Origin: Plecoglossus altivelis
Taxonomy: Eukaryota > Chordata > Actinopteri > Osmeriformes > Plecoglossidae
Length of the DNA: 64,000 nt
Assembly (NCBI GenBank): GCA_036571765.1
Contig: BROE01000003.1
Location: 6,262,570-6,326,569 of the forward strand
Direction of reading: 5' to 3'
A program made the translations under genes and the position numbers. Below are positions 1 through 14,854 of the stretch, piece after piece. Each line of letters begins with the position of its first letter. Within the stretch, counting starts at the first letter, position 1. The notes below the pieces were generated by a model, which ran no database searches, was not told the origin of the DNA, and saw nothing but the letters and a program-made list of their open reading frames with translations.

Positions 1-217
1 TGCAAACAGGAAGAGAAAGAAAGTACAGCCTAAAACTGTGATAAATTGAGAGATGAGTTTCACCATTTCCCAGCATTCGAGGATATGAGCATCTGTTGAT
101 AGTTTTATGGTTCCTGCAGCGTGCCAGCAAGGTGATGTAGAGATGATGACACATACAGAACATGACATCCCGATTATCTGTAGGATGAAGTCATGAAACC
201 CTTCCTCAACCATCCAA

Positions 218-277
218 CCATTCCAGACTATTCCCAACCATTATAGAACATTCCCAACCCTTCCAGAACATTTCCAC
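218..277. repeat. Three degenerate 20-bp tandem units
   Basis: Units start at 218, 238 and 258: CCATTCCAGACTATTCCCAA, CCATTATAGAACATTCCCAA and CCCTTCCAGAACATTTCCAC. Confidence 0.75.
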
Positions 278-3200
278 TGTTAAAACACCCGTCATTGAGT
301 GAAGTGAGTCAACATGTGGTCTGAAACTAACTCCAAGGTCCTCTGTGTCTCACAAACCAGCCTGTCGTTAAAAGAGACCGCAGGTCTCTGTGGAGGGACA
401 GACAGATCGTCTCTGTTTGACAATAGCAGTCTAGTTGTCTGGAGTTAGCTGCAGTCTGTGGAGTCTGGTGGTGAGGACCCAAGGACATAAAGCATGCTCT
501 TTATACATCAGCAACACTACCCTGGGGCCTGTATGGGAGCTGTGCCTTGACACACACACTGGCTTATCTCACTTATGAAACATACATTCAATTCCTGCTG
601 CAAACAAAACGGTTGTGTGTTGCTGCTGTGCAAAAAGAAAAAAAATTGAATTTATTTTTCAAAAAAATTGTACTTGACTGGTTAGCTTTTCTAGAAACAT
701 TCTCCATCTTATTCAGTTTAGATGTTTCTTTGTTAAAAGGAAAACTCAGCCAAGCTTGAAATCCAAACGTTTATGTATCTCTTGTTGTGAAATGTCATTA
801 CAGTCTCACATAGTTCTGTCTCCATCCAAACAATAATGTTGTATATCTCTTGTGGTTCCTTGCTTGTTCACATAGTGATCTTAATAGTCATTCCTTTAAT
901 GTAAAAGTAAGCTGACTCTCTCCCTCTCAATCACTAAGCAGTTCATTAAACCTTCCTGCTCATATGAACACAGGGAATTCCTCTCCTCTGAGTTCTGATG
1001 TGACCTAAATAGAAGACCACACCTACAAGTATGGAAACATGAACCTCACCAAAGTGCATGTAGGAAATTATATTTGCAGAGTGAAACCATATGACACGTT
1101 CCCTTGTTTTCGGCAACAGCACAAGAAAAGGTGTTAGCAGCGGCACGTTCTGGGACTAGCGAAAGCGAAAGGTGTATTACAATCCTCGCCGAAGAGAGAG
1201 GAGGACTGAGTGAGTATTGATGGGGTAGTCCCAGACCTCAGCGAGAGGAGAGATTAGATTCCATGCACGTTTTCCGCCATCTCGCTGGCTGGGCTTGTTT
1301 ACATATTTTGCAAGGATGGTGACAGATTGCTGTCAGAAGATGTGGAAATGTGAAGCCTGCGTGTGGGTTCAGCTACTGCCATAACCAGAGGGGTGTCTGT
1401 CCTACATGGTTTCATGCAAACTCAAAATGCCTGACGTTACTCCTCAGGCATTTGCACATCCTCTGTCTGGAAAAAAGTATAACATGGACTAGGAATAATA
1501 CAGAAATAGTGGAAATATATATATACAATATATTTCCAGCACGTCTGATTATATGTATGAGCTCATATTGTACCAAGACTGTGATTCATGTTACCTTAGA
1601 CTGAAATTGAGTCAAAACAGTTATACATTTCATTTTTTTATCCGATGAATAAATCTGATGAAGTCTGCAAGACCAGGATATCACAGGGTTGGACGGACTG
1701 AGAAAAACAGATTAAGTGGAACTGAGGAGTAGGAAGATTCAGAGTTTAGCATTTAGACTGTTTGGGAGGACGTTCCTTCTCAATTGAAAGTTGACAGGCA
1801 CCATTGCTTCCTGTGCCATTTGTTTATGTAGGTCTCTGTGACGAGTTCCTTTTCAAGGCCTTCCCTGCCATTATTCATCGGTGGCATTCCATTTGTCATC
1901 GTCGGATTCCTATTCATTTGTCAATGTGAGGAGCCATACAAGACCAGACGCTGCTCAGCCCTCTGGCTGGGACGGTTTGTTTCTGATATGAACAGACGCA
2001 TCTCCATCACACCTCACTAGGTTCACATCAGTCCCCTCCCTTACACCATTCAGACACATTTCTGTTGTTAAATCCAAATGTTAAATTATATAACAAATAA
2101 CAATTTATTTAACATCTTATGTTTACTGTAAGTACCTGCCCACCAGGTAAATTCCCAGTTGTGTAAACTACTTGGTGATTAAACTTGTTTTTCTTTGTTT
2201 TCTTACCCTAAAATGTAGTTCTGTTTTTCTCTTAATAGATGCTTAATATATATATTTAATTGAATGATAATGTTGTAAACCAAAAATAAATACGCACAGT
2301 ACTGTACATTTGCATTGTTTGGGGATCTTTCAGAGGTGAACTGAAAAGCAATCTGAAAGCAACGCCTGGTCAACAATCATAGGTACATGGCTCAGATTCT
2401 CCCCTTGAAAACAAAGTATAGAAAGAGCCAGCTCTGTCCGTCTCTAATCCAGCACCCCAGTGTTCCCCAATATGCATCAGAGAGCTGTCAGAGGGAGGAT
2501 GGATGAGGCTAGAACCTGGGGTTGCTGTACCGTGGAAACAGCTATACACGCCAGCTGACCTCTACGTACAGCCCCCTACCCCTGTTGCAGCATGATCCAC
2601 AACCCCCAGCCCACCCCGACCCCCTGCCCCAGTCCCAAATCCCTGCCCCAGCCCCCAGCCCCAAACCCCAGCCCCATTATTAGGTGCCCCAAGAATCACT
2701 GAACATTACCACTGGCCACACCACACGGCTGTAGTCTTGTAACACAATGCTCAATCATCAAATGTGATTTTTATTGAATATAACATATCTTTTGAAACTC
2801 AAAACTGCTCAATGCTGCGTTCTTATTATTTTAAACTGCATTCACAAAAATGTTTAACGTTATTTCTGTACTGGATGCCAATTTTCCAAGTTGAAATACT
2901 GCTTTTCGCAAGTTCTGACTGCTTGTGGGGTTTGAGAATGTAAAGTTATTTCAGCTGTGGTTCTTGCTGAGGTACATGACCGTAAATCCTGAAACATAAA
3001 CCTAACCGTACATTGTACTGTATCTGAAGGCTGTCCGACCTCGTTTGTGTTTAAACCTTAAATTGGTGATTTTGAAAAGGACACGCATTGAATCTTTCAA
3101 AAAATAGTGAACAGCAGCAGTCCGCAAATCTTACTTGTGAGTAATGACTAGTGTTATCAACCCAAGAGAATGAATCATGGCCTCATTAACTGTCCGTACA

Positions 3201-6200
3201 TATCCAATAGGTCACACTAAATGGCTTCTTGAATTGCAGCACTCCTTGAAATTAATACACTGGATGATTATTAACAACGAATTATCACTTATTGATGCCA
3301 CTGTCACTGGTTATATTGGATTTTGCTTTTACTGTTAGCAAAGAGCCTTGCAGCTAGTATAGTTTAGTGCTGTTTATTTAGAAATCAGCTCTTGCCATTG
3401 GCTTGCTTATATTAACTCTACTGTTGTAAACATCAGTCCATAGTCAGCTTTTAGTCTGATGATCAACAAATCTCTCTCTCAAACACACACACAAACCAAC
3501 GTAAACACTTACACACATACAAGCCAGCATCAACAATCTCTCACACACATACATACACACCCAATCAGCCTAGGGTCACATTTTCCATGTAAAAAGTGCA
3601 GCTTTGCAGTAAATTCAGAGCAGACAGGGCAGAAACAGAAGAACCATCTCCTCAGTGACTCGTCAAATAAGTCCTATAAGTTGATCACCATGACAGGTCT
3701 GTCACACTCGCATTGGTCTGCACCCACCTGTACAAAGGAACAAGTGCTAGAGCTAGAGAGCTTGAAACAGCCAAGGAAATGATTACTGAAATGGATGCCA
3801 CGACAGACTGTGACACAATGTAATTCACTTAATGTAATATGTTAGTATCTTGATGATGAATAAGCCTGTCTTTAACCCTACTGCTGGCTGTAAATTTAGA
3901 TTATACTTTCTAGGTCACCACAAGATGCGGCCATACTGGCCCAAGAATGTAACCTGTATTCAGCCCAAAAGACACTGAATACTTCCATGCTCCAATGTAC
4001 GGTAGATCTTTTGTTCAGGATTGGCTCTAGTGAGGAAGGTTTAGGATATTCCCTGACCTGGTTTATGGAAAATATCGTTTTTGTCTAATACGGCTTAGCT
4101 TGGCCTCCCCCTGAGTAGGGTGTGTGGGTGTGTTTGAAAAAGCCCAGTTGAAGGCTTGCCTGTGCTTTCCTCTGTAGGGTTCCACATGCTGTGGAACTCC
4201 ACTCTGGAGTAAACCGCCTCCAAATATAGCAACCGAACAATATGCTCTGACATTAATTTCAACATCCAGACCACCCTCTGTTCAAAGCTTCTAAGTGAAC
4301 TCTTCTTCTCCTCTGTCCTACCTCTACCACTGCAAAACTACTGCAGGATGGATGCGAATGAGGAACCCTTTCTTTTACTTCATTGGAGTTTTAAATCCTA
4401 TCCCATTAGGTTGTTGACAGGTTTTATCCCTATCGATATACATAGCTTTAACGCACTCATACATTCTAGAGTGTCTGAAGTGCTTGTCTTTACACACTCT
4501 CTGACGGTTAGGGTGAGTCTCTTTCCTGACTGTCATATTCCTGGGTTTAGCATCACTCCGCACACTCCTGATGCTGTGTGCAACAGACAGGGGGTGTTGG
4601 GTGAGCATAAGAAATGGACGCTTTGAGAAGACAGAAAAGTCCGTTGACAGGGATGCACACACACACACGTTAGGCATCACCACCAGACTGACAACTCCTT
4701 TTGTTCCCCTGACAGCTTTTCAAACTCAACTTCTCTCAGAACTGGATTTCCTAGAGATTTTTTTGCCCTGTCATCAGCCCAACTCCGAGGCCCGAAGTTT
4801 TGTATTCCTGATGAGTGGTTCAATACATTACATCGAAAACTGGCTTATGTGTGAGGCGCCCTGCAGATCCAACCCACTCTACTCAGATGATATATCACAC
4901 ACAAACTGACACCCCGCTTTTGAGAGATGCGTCTCATCAGTGGATACTATCCATCACAATATCCTGAAACGCAGCTGCCCATGTCTTGTTTCTCCTCAAA
5001 ACATTTATCTAATTTTGCACTGCATGTTAGCTTTTGCGAAAACGTTGTATAATAACAATAGTATTAGGGTTTAGTTGTGACAAGGAGACTAGTTGGTGGA
5101 GGCAATGGAGGTACTATGACTCTGACTCGTGTGGTCAAGATGACAAGTCATCTGGTCTCATCCTGTTTACATCTTAATACAGAACATGCTCCCAAAAACA
5201 GAACATAGATATCAACAGACGCACACACTTACAGACATACAGACCCTGCCCCCCCACCACACACACACACAAGGCACACAAACTAATTTGAGTTTCTGTA
5301 GTCAGTGACAAACAGTGTCACCCACCAAAGGGATCAGGATTATGGGATATGCAAGTCATTTGGTGGGTTAGATTCAAGTTATTCTGTGGAGCAGGTGCTG
5401 GGCTGGTCTGGGTTAAATCTGTGTTTCCAGGTTCTGGTATCTGGGGAGACGCTATTCTGTGATTAATTAAAGGTATCCATAGCTGAAAGGAGAGGACCAA
5501 AATGAGGCTCGAACAGATCATCCACAATGGAAACAGTTGATGAGAGTTGATGCACAATGGAGGTTACATAGGACATGGTAATAATGTACTGTGACAATGG
5601 GGACATTTGGATGCAAGAAATCATGCAGGCATTCCTCCTATTGTCCTTTTTGACTCGTTTCAATCATGCAAAGCAAGTGTTCCAGACAGAGCCAGCAGCA
5701 CTTGGGCACCATGGACACCAGGTGCCATACACGTTGCCCCAAAGGACAGAGACTGGTTTTGATGGAAGCGGAATATTTTAGTTTAGAAAAAGCAAGAGGG
5801 ATGGATGGGAGAGACACTGGGAGGGATGTATGGAGGGAGAGAGGGGGAAGGGAGGAGGGCAGATAGAGACAACAGAGAGAAAGACCAAGAGACAGAGGGT
5901 ATAGAGAGATGTGTAGAGAGACTGTGAGGGCTGCAGAGGGAGAAAAAAAGAGAGAAAGATGGGGTGGAATGAGACAGATAGAAAGAGGGGGCAAGCGAGA
6001 GAAAGCAAGAGAGACAGCGAGAGAGAGATACAGAGAGGTAACGCAAGAGTGAAGCTCCTGTGTTTGCCACTTGCCTTTTAATGGATGCTCCTATGCCTTT
6101 GTATCAGCAAGACACATCTGCTCATTAACGCTGGGCTGGCAACATGGTGTCCAGGACATGGTGTCCAGCACCCTTTTCACAAAGGAGCTGCTCACTTGCA

Positions 6201-8848
6201 TGTCACTAGACATGCCTTACACCACACATTTTCCATTCTAAATACCAGGGGCTGAAGAACTAGTGTTTTACAGCCTACCTGGGATGTAATGCCAGAGTAT
6301 AAGTACAGAACAGAACAGGACACAGTCAGAGTACAGATAACCCACTATTGGTTTGAGAAATTAATCAAGGGAATTCACTGTGTAAATAAGAGAAAAAGAG
6401 AAAGAATATGGGAACGTGATATGTATAATTTCTTTTCTTGGTGCTTAAAACCAGACTTCAGGTTTCAGTTTTGTTTTGGAATACCATTGGATTTTCTGGA
6501 TACCACTAGACTTTCTAAGCACTAGTTGTACGTTGCTTTGGTTGAAACTGAATGCTACTGTAAATAAATAAAATGTAAAATGTCAGCTTTGTTCCATCAG
6601 CTGCGAGCCGCAACTGTGATGGTAAGTGGATTGAGTTGAGTTAAATTAGCACTCCCCTCCCTGAGGTCTGTCCCTTCGAAGACCAGGCCTTCTGGGTAAT
6701 GTAGTCTTTCTGTCTAATTAGGGCTGAGTGGAGGGGCTGTATCCCTCCCCTATAGAGACTCATCTAGCCTTGTTACTGTCCCTAACCTGAGAGGAGAAAC
6801 TTGACACCTCCACCCACCCACCCATAGGAACTCACATACACACGAGCCCTATGGTGTTTTATATGTCACCTGACATACTTTCCATTCACAACCATGAAGT
6901 AGCATCGAGAGCAACTTTAGTAGGGCAGGGCAGGGCTGTCCTCTGAGAACAAAATGTTCCTTCTGTCTTTCTCTTTCTCTGTCCCTTGTTCCCTCTTGTA
7001 TCTACCCTTCTCTCTACATCATTCACGTTCTCTTTATATTTGTTCTCTCGCTCTCTCTTGCGGCCTCTCCTTGTCACTCCGTCTATCTCTCCCCCTCTTG
7101 CGTTCTTTCTCTGTCCATATTTCTCTCTCTCTCTCTGAACCTCCAATCTCTCGTTTTCTCTCGTTCATTTTCTCCCCATATCTTTCAGTCTCTCTCTCTC
7201 TCTGTCTTTTTCTGTTACCTCTCTGTGTCTCTGTTAGAGGTCTGCGTTGACATTTTTACAATGTTTACTTCCTCTTCCACCAGCTGACTATTGTTTCTTA
7301 ATCACAAGCCATCCTCAAGAGCAATTGTATGATTCTGACCTCACGGACAACGTGTATTGAAGGGAAATTGATTGTCCTGACCCCACATCATCTGGGTTCA
7401 CATTGGGACTATCAAGGCCCGTGAAGCCCTAATCCCTCGCTGGCTCCATCTTTGGGTGCCAAAGTAAAACAAACGTCAGCGGCGAGTCTGTACAAAGACG
7501 GGCTGATAAAGATCTGTTAATGCTAGGCTTCTACGTAGTGTGTGTGTGTCTAAGCAGAAATGCATGCATGTGTGTAGGAGCAAATTTGTGAGCAGAAGCG
7601 CCTGTGTGTAGACGTGTGCGGGTGTGCATGCCTGCGTTTGTGTGGGTGCAGGGATTTGGTTTTCCAACGCCACTGAGGAGCTATGCTTGGAGTTAAGTCC
7701 CTGCTGAGTATTGACAGCACTGGTCTATAGAAAACATCGTCCTGGCCAGGAATTTGGGGAATGGGGCGGATGCCTCGGAGGGGCTGTTACTTCCATGGTG
7801 TCCTCCATCCTTCCCTTTCTCCACCTCCAACCCCCCGGCCATCTTGCAGAGGTGCAGACAGAGCCTTTCCTGGCTCCGGTCCAGCCTGATGATCTCTGTC
7901 CTGGATACCAATCTCCAGGAGCACGAACACGGACTTGCACGGAGAGAAACCATTTTTCAATGTTGCAGCTTCTCCGAGCATGGTACCGCTACTCAACGAA
8001 CATAATAAGGAAACGTACACAGGCACTGATACATGAAACAGGTTGACGAGGGCTCAAAAATACAGTTATTTGGCTTTTCTTGTCCCTTACAGGTCTGTAA
8101 AATGTAATGTGTGATACATAAAGCGTGGCCCCAGAAGTGCTGGTGACCTCATTTGAAGAGGGAGTATTTTTCTCCTGCGGAACAAAGCTGTTGATGGTAT
8201 TTTCTGAAGCAATGTGACCCAGCGCTGAATTCCACAGGCACACATTAAATTACAGCTTGCTGCCACTGGAAGCTGTGCATGATTGCAGCTAAAGATGAAC
8301 TACCTCTGTTATGAGGGAAACAGACAGTGTCAGGGTTAGCCATTAGAATTGTGAACTTGTTCATTTCTTTCTATAAAATGAGGGAAAACTGCTGCAATGG
8401 GATTATACATTTCAAGCGAGGCTGTATAAACCTTTTATAAATTATGTCCTTGAGTTGAATATTTGTCATGTTTATCTTCTGACAAAACCTGCCAAGTCCA
8501 TCTGTTGGTTTGAAATGGTTGTGTGAGCATTTAAACCGACTAGTTACAGCTCCCACAAGTCACTACATGACAATATTCTAGAAAAAATTGTTTAAAAAGA
8601 CAACTTGAAAAATGCCATAGTGGTGAATGTTGGTGGTGAACCACAGTGGTGAACAGACCCACCTCAAAATCAGGGTGTCCAAAACATGCCGCACGTTAAA
8701 TGGAAACCTGATACTGTGAGTCCTAGAGTACAATATGTGTTTGGATGAGCTTGAAAAGAGAGATGGTGAAAAATTTACAGAATGAATACAAGGGGTGAGG
8801 GATTGTTGAGAGAGAGAAAGAGAGTGGGAGATAGACCCAGAGGATGAC

Positions 8849-8850
<2 letters not shown>

Positions 8851-8917
<67 letters not shown>
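8851..8917. repeat. (ACAG)n microsatellite
   Basis: About 16 near-perfect tandem ACAG units. Confidence 0.97.
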
Positions 8918-9572
8918 TGCAGCAGGAGGACAGTGACACATGGAGCAACAGAATGAGACAAGAGCTGCGATCAAGAGAAAGCAGAGGTCCTCTAATGTGT
9001 CTTATCTGGGTAACATAAGGGATCTTAATTGTCTGTCCGGTTCTGCCCTGGCCTATCTCACAGGCAGCAGAAGGCTGCTTCAGGGAACGTAGCGTGCTGA
9101 GAGAAGCACCCGTCCACAGCTTGGGATTAATAGCGGAAAAGCTACTCTGTCTGGAATAAGAATGAAAGGCTGAGAGCAGAGACACAGAGGCGGAAAACAG
9201 CCCAGGTTACCCGCTCCCAGGTCCTCCGATTGTACGATTTATGTTCGAAGCATAACGTTTAGGAGAGGTGTTTAACACATCAGTATTGGAGTTGCATGCA
9301 ACCGTACGAACAAAACATGGAACGCAGACAAATAAAACTACTTAACGACAAACCCCTTCCTAAAGACATTGTGAAATCATTTAGAAAAACATAGCAAACT
9401 GGGCCGTGCAGGCTCTGCAGGAGCACTACAGCATATTTGTCTTTCCCCCAGCTCTGTGGTTCCTGTCCAGGGGCCTTCCCTCCTGGCTGCCCAGGATAGG
9501 GAGAGCTTTGTGCAGTACCAGGCCAGGGGGCTGACAAGCATGCTCTCCCCCAGTCTCTCCACCCACACCTCA

Positions 9573-9629
9573 CAGAGAGAGAGAGAAACGGAGAGAGAGA
9601 GAGAGAGAGAGAGAGCGGGAGAGAGAGAG
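9573..9629. repeat. (GA)n microsatellite
   Basis: Imperfect GA repeat interrupted by AAACG and GCGG. Confidence 0.95.
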
Positions 9630-12305
9630 CACCCGCTGAAAGCTTCTCCAACGTTGGCGATACATCAAAGGGAAAGTATGCTAATGCAAAAGCAGCACCT
9701 CCAACCATTTTAATGGGGTTTGGGAAGATTTGATGCTGCTGAGGTCGTTTGACCGGTTGGCATTTTGTTAAAGGTGATAAATAGGTTGGTCATCTACACA
9801 GAAAAAGGAGTACTACAGGTTAAACCAAGGCTCTTATATTATTGGGGGATTTATTCTGTAATCACTTCATTTAAAATCTATACACATAATTTACCTATGA
9901 CCTTGTTGATCTCTAACATTGAATGCTCTATGATTAATGACAGCAATTTCATCATTTGGTAATACTTCAGACTACTTTACTCTTGCAAAGACATCCTGTG
10001 ATCCAATATGGCTGACAGGGCAACCGGATGGTTGTTGAATATGTATACTTCCTTTGAGTTGCTTGTCCATTTGAGAAAATATTTGAGCTCACTTTTAACG
10101 GCGCAGCTCAGCATAAACGACTTTTGGGGGAACTATCTATGGTTTGATTGCAGACTGAAGTCAGGATGTCAGGAAAGTACATACATTTTGAGCAACTCTT
10201 GCCTAGCCTCTGAGCTCTTGGCTAGCCTCTGAGCTTATAGAATTGGGGAAGGGAGGAGAACCGATGTGAATTTAATCCCAAAAGCAGTTTCCCTCCTCTG
10301 GCTGACTGTTTAGATCCAGCCTGATCTGAGAGTGTGTGGGACATGATGGGAGACAGAAGAACATCCTTGCATGAACACAGCAGAACTGTCCATGGTCATG
10401 GTTGAATTATTTCAATGTTGAGACATCATCACAATGCTGAAGTTTGGCTTCCACAACCCACAGCAAAAGAACCTGAAATTAGTTTGAAGCTAACCATGAC
10501 TAACTGTCGCTCCATAAAATAAACAAATCATACGGTTGTAAAACCAATGAATCATGCATTTTGCCCTCAAAATGTTTTAATTAAGTAAAATTCTACATAA
10601 TAAACCATAACTTACTATGTAGATCTAAATCCACTTAGAAGCTCAATTTAGCCACTATCTCAATGTATTCAGTTACCTTAAACTGGTCCCATGTTGGTGT
10701 CCATGAGCAGCATACTTCGGCAAAATAAAGGAGGGCTCATGGATAATCAACAGACATAATATTGACAGATATTGATCCTAGCCTATGGAAAAAGCCCAGA
10801 GGTATATACACACTATGTCTCAGTTCCTGCTTTGATACAATATTTCATATGGAGCAAGGGACATTTTTAGTGGTTATAATTGCTTCCCCAGTAGCCTGAC
10901 AAATACTCCATTATAGATCCCACAGGCCTAAGTGTGAATTATCAACTAATTGCTTTGCGTTTGTTAAAACTGACCAGCAAGCCAAACAGAATTCCGTCAG
11001 CCTATTGTTATTGTCCTTCATCCAGACCCCAGAGTCTATTACTGTACTGACCTTTCATGGGATGTTGCAAACTGAGAGAAGGCCAGCATAGACTTGTCTC
11101 ATTGTGTCTCCAGCACTGGCATTAGCTTGTTTGTTTTAGTAATGTGATCCCATTTGTGACAAGCTCTCCAACAACAAATCCAGTCAATGGACTAAAGGTC
11201 CTACAGCCTTTTGGAACTTTGCTGGGTCAGTCTCCTCTGATTGGTCAGTGCCAGTATTCTAGCCTGGAAAGAAGCCAGGTGACTGGTGGAGGCGTCCTGC
11301 TGCTTGGTAGTCCCACCCCACCTTAGCTCTGGTCACTTGTTTGTTAGTCTTCCTGCCTTTGTTTGTACTAGAGATTTCCTGTGTAAACTCCAAGCAATAA
11401 GATCCTCTTTTTGGAGAAGGTTCTCCCTAATTATGTTTGAATGGCCCTCAATGACGATTTATTTTCTCCCTATTTCTTCATTTTCCCAGTGTCCAGTCTA
11501 ACAAGTGCTTACTGAACGTCTGCTAAGAAATTACAGGCCAGCCGTCCATTCACATGATGTTATGTAATTTAGAAAAAGTTAGCAATGTCCTAATCCATTG
11601 ATGTCATTTTGCTTTGAGAATTACCTAATCTTTTATATTTAACGATGTTTGTATCAACGAAAATTTAATTAAAGGACTCTGCTGTGGTCAACACTGGCAG
11701 CGCAATACAATTATTTAAGCAAACCGTCGCAATTATGCCAGCATCCCTAAAGAGCTTATTTTCATCATGCCTGGTCAGAGACTAAACAAACACACAACCA
11801 CAAGTAAAAGTAAGAGAAAACCAAGAGCCCACTAGTTACAGACCATGCTAATGCCACAAATCCCACCAAACCTGGCAACCATAGGCCAAATCTTTCTCAT
11901 GGCTGTCACCAGGTGTCATTCTCTGTTGACAGTTAGGCAGGAGAGCAGAGCACCTAAACAGCTCAATCAAACAGTTTCTCGGCCAAGACACCCAGAACAT
12001 TTCAAGTAAAATCATGCAATGTCCTTGCCTGTGTATTGCAAAGCACTATAACATAGTTATATTTCAGAACGTTGAAATATGTATACAGTGACTGTTTTTT
12101 GTCACTGAGTGCAGCGTTCCCACAAGCGCTAAGCTATTCGAGGTCTATAGGATTCATTGTTGGAGGGTTGACTTTGGGACAGGCACCTCCATCGTCTCCA
12201 CAACTGTAACTCTGCTCACTCCGGAAACATTCTTTCAATTAATAATGGGAAAACAGAGAGAGCTGAAGAGCTTTGGTTGAAGGGCAAAACCTGTCCCGCG
12301 ACAGA

Positions 12306-12307
12306 AT

Positions 12308-12341
<34 letters not shown>

Positions 12342-12362
12342 GAGAGAGAGAGAGAGAGAGAG
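12306..12362. repeat. (GA)n microsatellite
   Basis: GA repeat with a short ACAGACAG interruption. Confidence 0.95.
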
Positions 12363-14479
12363 AATGACAAAACTACAATGTGCTGAGCACTTGATCTAGA
12401 GGGCTCCAAGAGGAAGTATTTCTGAGGAAAACGGCATCTTCCTCCAATTAGAGCAGGTCTGTTAGAGAGCTATCGCTGCAGGGGCTGCCTAAAGCTTCCA
12501 ATCTTGTTAAAAGGATTAAAGATTTACCCAACCCATTCACTTCTGTTCTGTCAAAAAACTGAGACAACACAGTCTGAGGCAACATAAAGATTAGAGAGAA
12601 TGTTTTTCCCTTCAATGTGCTACCTGTCTATCCAAATGGGGTACATCTTCAATTTAAAAGGTAATTGGCACTAAAAAGTTTAGTGTCAGGTTAGATTGTT
12701 TATATATTGTACTGTAATAATGCTGAGATGATACTAGGATGACACAGCACTTGATTGCTATGAGCTTGGCTAGAAAGTATGCCGGCTATCTTTATGGTAT
12801 ACTTCAACATAAGTGATACCTGTGAGAGCTATTTTACAATGCGGCCATAAATATCAAATTAGATAAGACGTAGATAAGCATTCAACCGGTGCAAGATAAG
12901 TGACAGAGAAAGAGTTTGCTGAAACATTCTGGGTTAACTTGTCTGAGGGCATTAGGCCCGCTGCAAATCTGTCAGACCGATATGATATCTAGTTTGTTGT
13001 TGTCTCTGAAGGCACACTGGCCAGGACAGGGTGTTGCAGTGTTGCAATGTGACCAATGCTCAGTATTTTAGGCTACAACACCATTGCTATTCGTAGTATT
13101 GATTTTACCGTGTCTTTCACAACTATTCTAACAACTACTTGAGATGGGTGCACAGCTAACTTGTCGTTTGATGTTGCTGCAGTTTTATAGAAGAGAAATG
13201 AAAAGGAAAAATGAAATACTCAAACTAAAAGGAAAACTAAGAAATAAAGAGAGAAAATAAGTGTTGTTGGATTGAGACGCCAGGGGAAAGTGTGCACATC
13301 CATCTGGTCTGTATGAAATCTGTTGGAGCGGCAGACTCCTTCGCTGAACTCTGGAAGCTCTCTACTGTGGATACTGATTGACAGGTTTTGCCGTACAAAA
13401 CCTGGTCCCACTTATGATGCGTTCTCACAGCCGCTCATCTACAGAGGCCAGGGGGTCACGACCTGGGTCAAACAGAGACGAAGCGTCTCATCCAGTGCAA
13501 AAGGGACGTGTGGGTTAAAGGTCGTCAAACCAAAGTCATCCATTTGTCCCGTCTACGACTCTAATTTTTGCACTTTGATGTCCCATTTCTGTAAAGCGAT
13601 AGCTCCTTTCAAAGACGTCCCTCTCTACTATGATATTATGTGGATTTCTCTCTATCTTGTTTCAGCTAAGATTGAGCTGTTTAGGGGCACTGTGAATCAT
13701 TTATATACTGGAAAACACACGGAGGAGTGCCACTGGGTCACTAGGCCAAGGGGGCACATGTAGAAGAGGTTTGGGTATTCCCAGTCCATCCAACCACATA
13801 GGTGGAGCTTATGTCATCAGCCAACTTCAACCAGCGCTATACATAAGATGTTAGACAGCACAAATGATGGCTGAACAAGAGAGAGATCTAGTTGCTGCAT
13901 TTATTACAACAAGTCATAGCCTGAGAGACTAGGATTGATTTTCTGAATCTTCTGACAAAACGTTGATTCTTCAGTTGTCACGGAGACATGTTTTGATCAA
14001 GTGGACAGCTGAGCAACTCTGTGTGGGCCCCCTTTCTGGGTCAATAATATAGGTTTACCTTTTATGACAGACTGTAAATAGTCACATGGCCAATGGAGTG
14101 AGCATGATACACACTTGTACCTGTTTCACTTTGTTGCTGAGGGGAACAAATGGGGATCCAAACTTCTTATGTCTTCGCACTGTAAAAAATTACTTGGTAG
14201 AGGGAGGAGGGCCGTCAGTTGGACACCTGAGAGAAAAATGTGGATGAAGAAAGTTGTTGTAAACCAATATGTACCAATGCCATAACTACTTTTGGCATAG
14301 ATATGGTAATGCAGTTAGGTAAAATTATTTGAAGTGCTAAATTGATTGAAAATTAGGGAAATATGTTCAGCTCTTTCTTTTCTTTCGCTGTAATATTCGC
14401 TGTTATAGTTTATATTCCTTCAGTATAAATGTTAACAGAGGCTAAACTCATTGCAAATATTCAATGTTTTCCAGACTAC

Positions 14480-14854
14480 CAAGAATGTACGTCTCTCAAG
14501 GATTGGTGGGGGTTGCTTGTTTAAGCCAATAGGCACAGCGCACCGCTAATGTCATTTCGGTGTGCCTCATGAGTTGAGCCCATTACCAGCGGAGCGCCTG
14601 TGTATTCTACGGTACTTTGACAATTGTAGATGAACGCCAGAAAGTCGTTCTTTTGTCCCCTCTATTTCCAATGTATTTGCCAACTTTCTAGGTTAATTTA
14701 TCTGCTCACCGTTGGGAAGGCTACACTTCAACGGCATAGAGGGGCACTTTCTGGACTTTTCATCCTATGCCAATGAGACGCAACGTGAATCATTTTTGCA
14801 AGTTCAGGAATATTGGTTCCGGACACTTTGTTTATCACAACTGAACAATTTTGG
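14480..14854 (+). promoter_or_regulatory. Candidate distal first exon or promoter of prickle1
   Basis: A stretch with several CpGs (CACAGCGCACCGC, GGAGCGCCTG) ends at a strong donor, CAATTTTGG/gtaaga, after 14854. It is a candidate untranslated exon spliced to the acceptor before 30871. There is no direct proof. Confidence 0.25.

Larger units (their letters stand above)
1..14470. other. Intergenic or far-upstream DNA with simple repeats
   Basis: No gene is recognised on either strand. It contains a 20-bp tandem repeat at 218-277, a C-rich tract (2570-2685), purine-rich DNA at 5800-6050 and pyrimidine-rich DNA at 6955-7230. Microsatellites are listed separately. Short open frames here are mostly translations of these tracts. 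Confidence 0.6.

Noticed and set aside
1838..2020. Frame with a hydrophobic stretch (PLFIGGIPFVIVGFLFI)
   Set aside because: It resembles a membrane segment but is 60 codons, has no splice context or family match and lies in AT-rich DNA.
5638..6070. Minus-strand Leu/Ser/Pro-rich frames
   Set aside because: Produced by a purine-rich low-complexity tract; composition unlike real proteins.
8578..9185. Minus-strand frames rich in Cys/Leu/Ser/Val
   Set aside because: They are translations of the (ACAG)n microsatellite in three frames.
13323..13763. 146-aa open frame
   Set aside because: It begins at TTG, not ATG, lacks any recognisable domain and sits in repeat-poor intergenic DNA.
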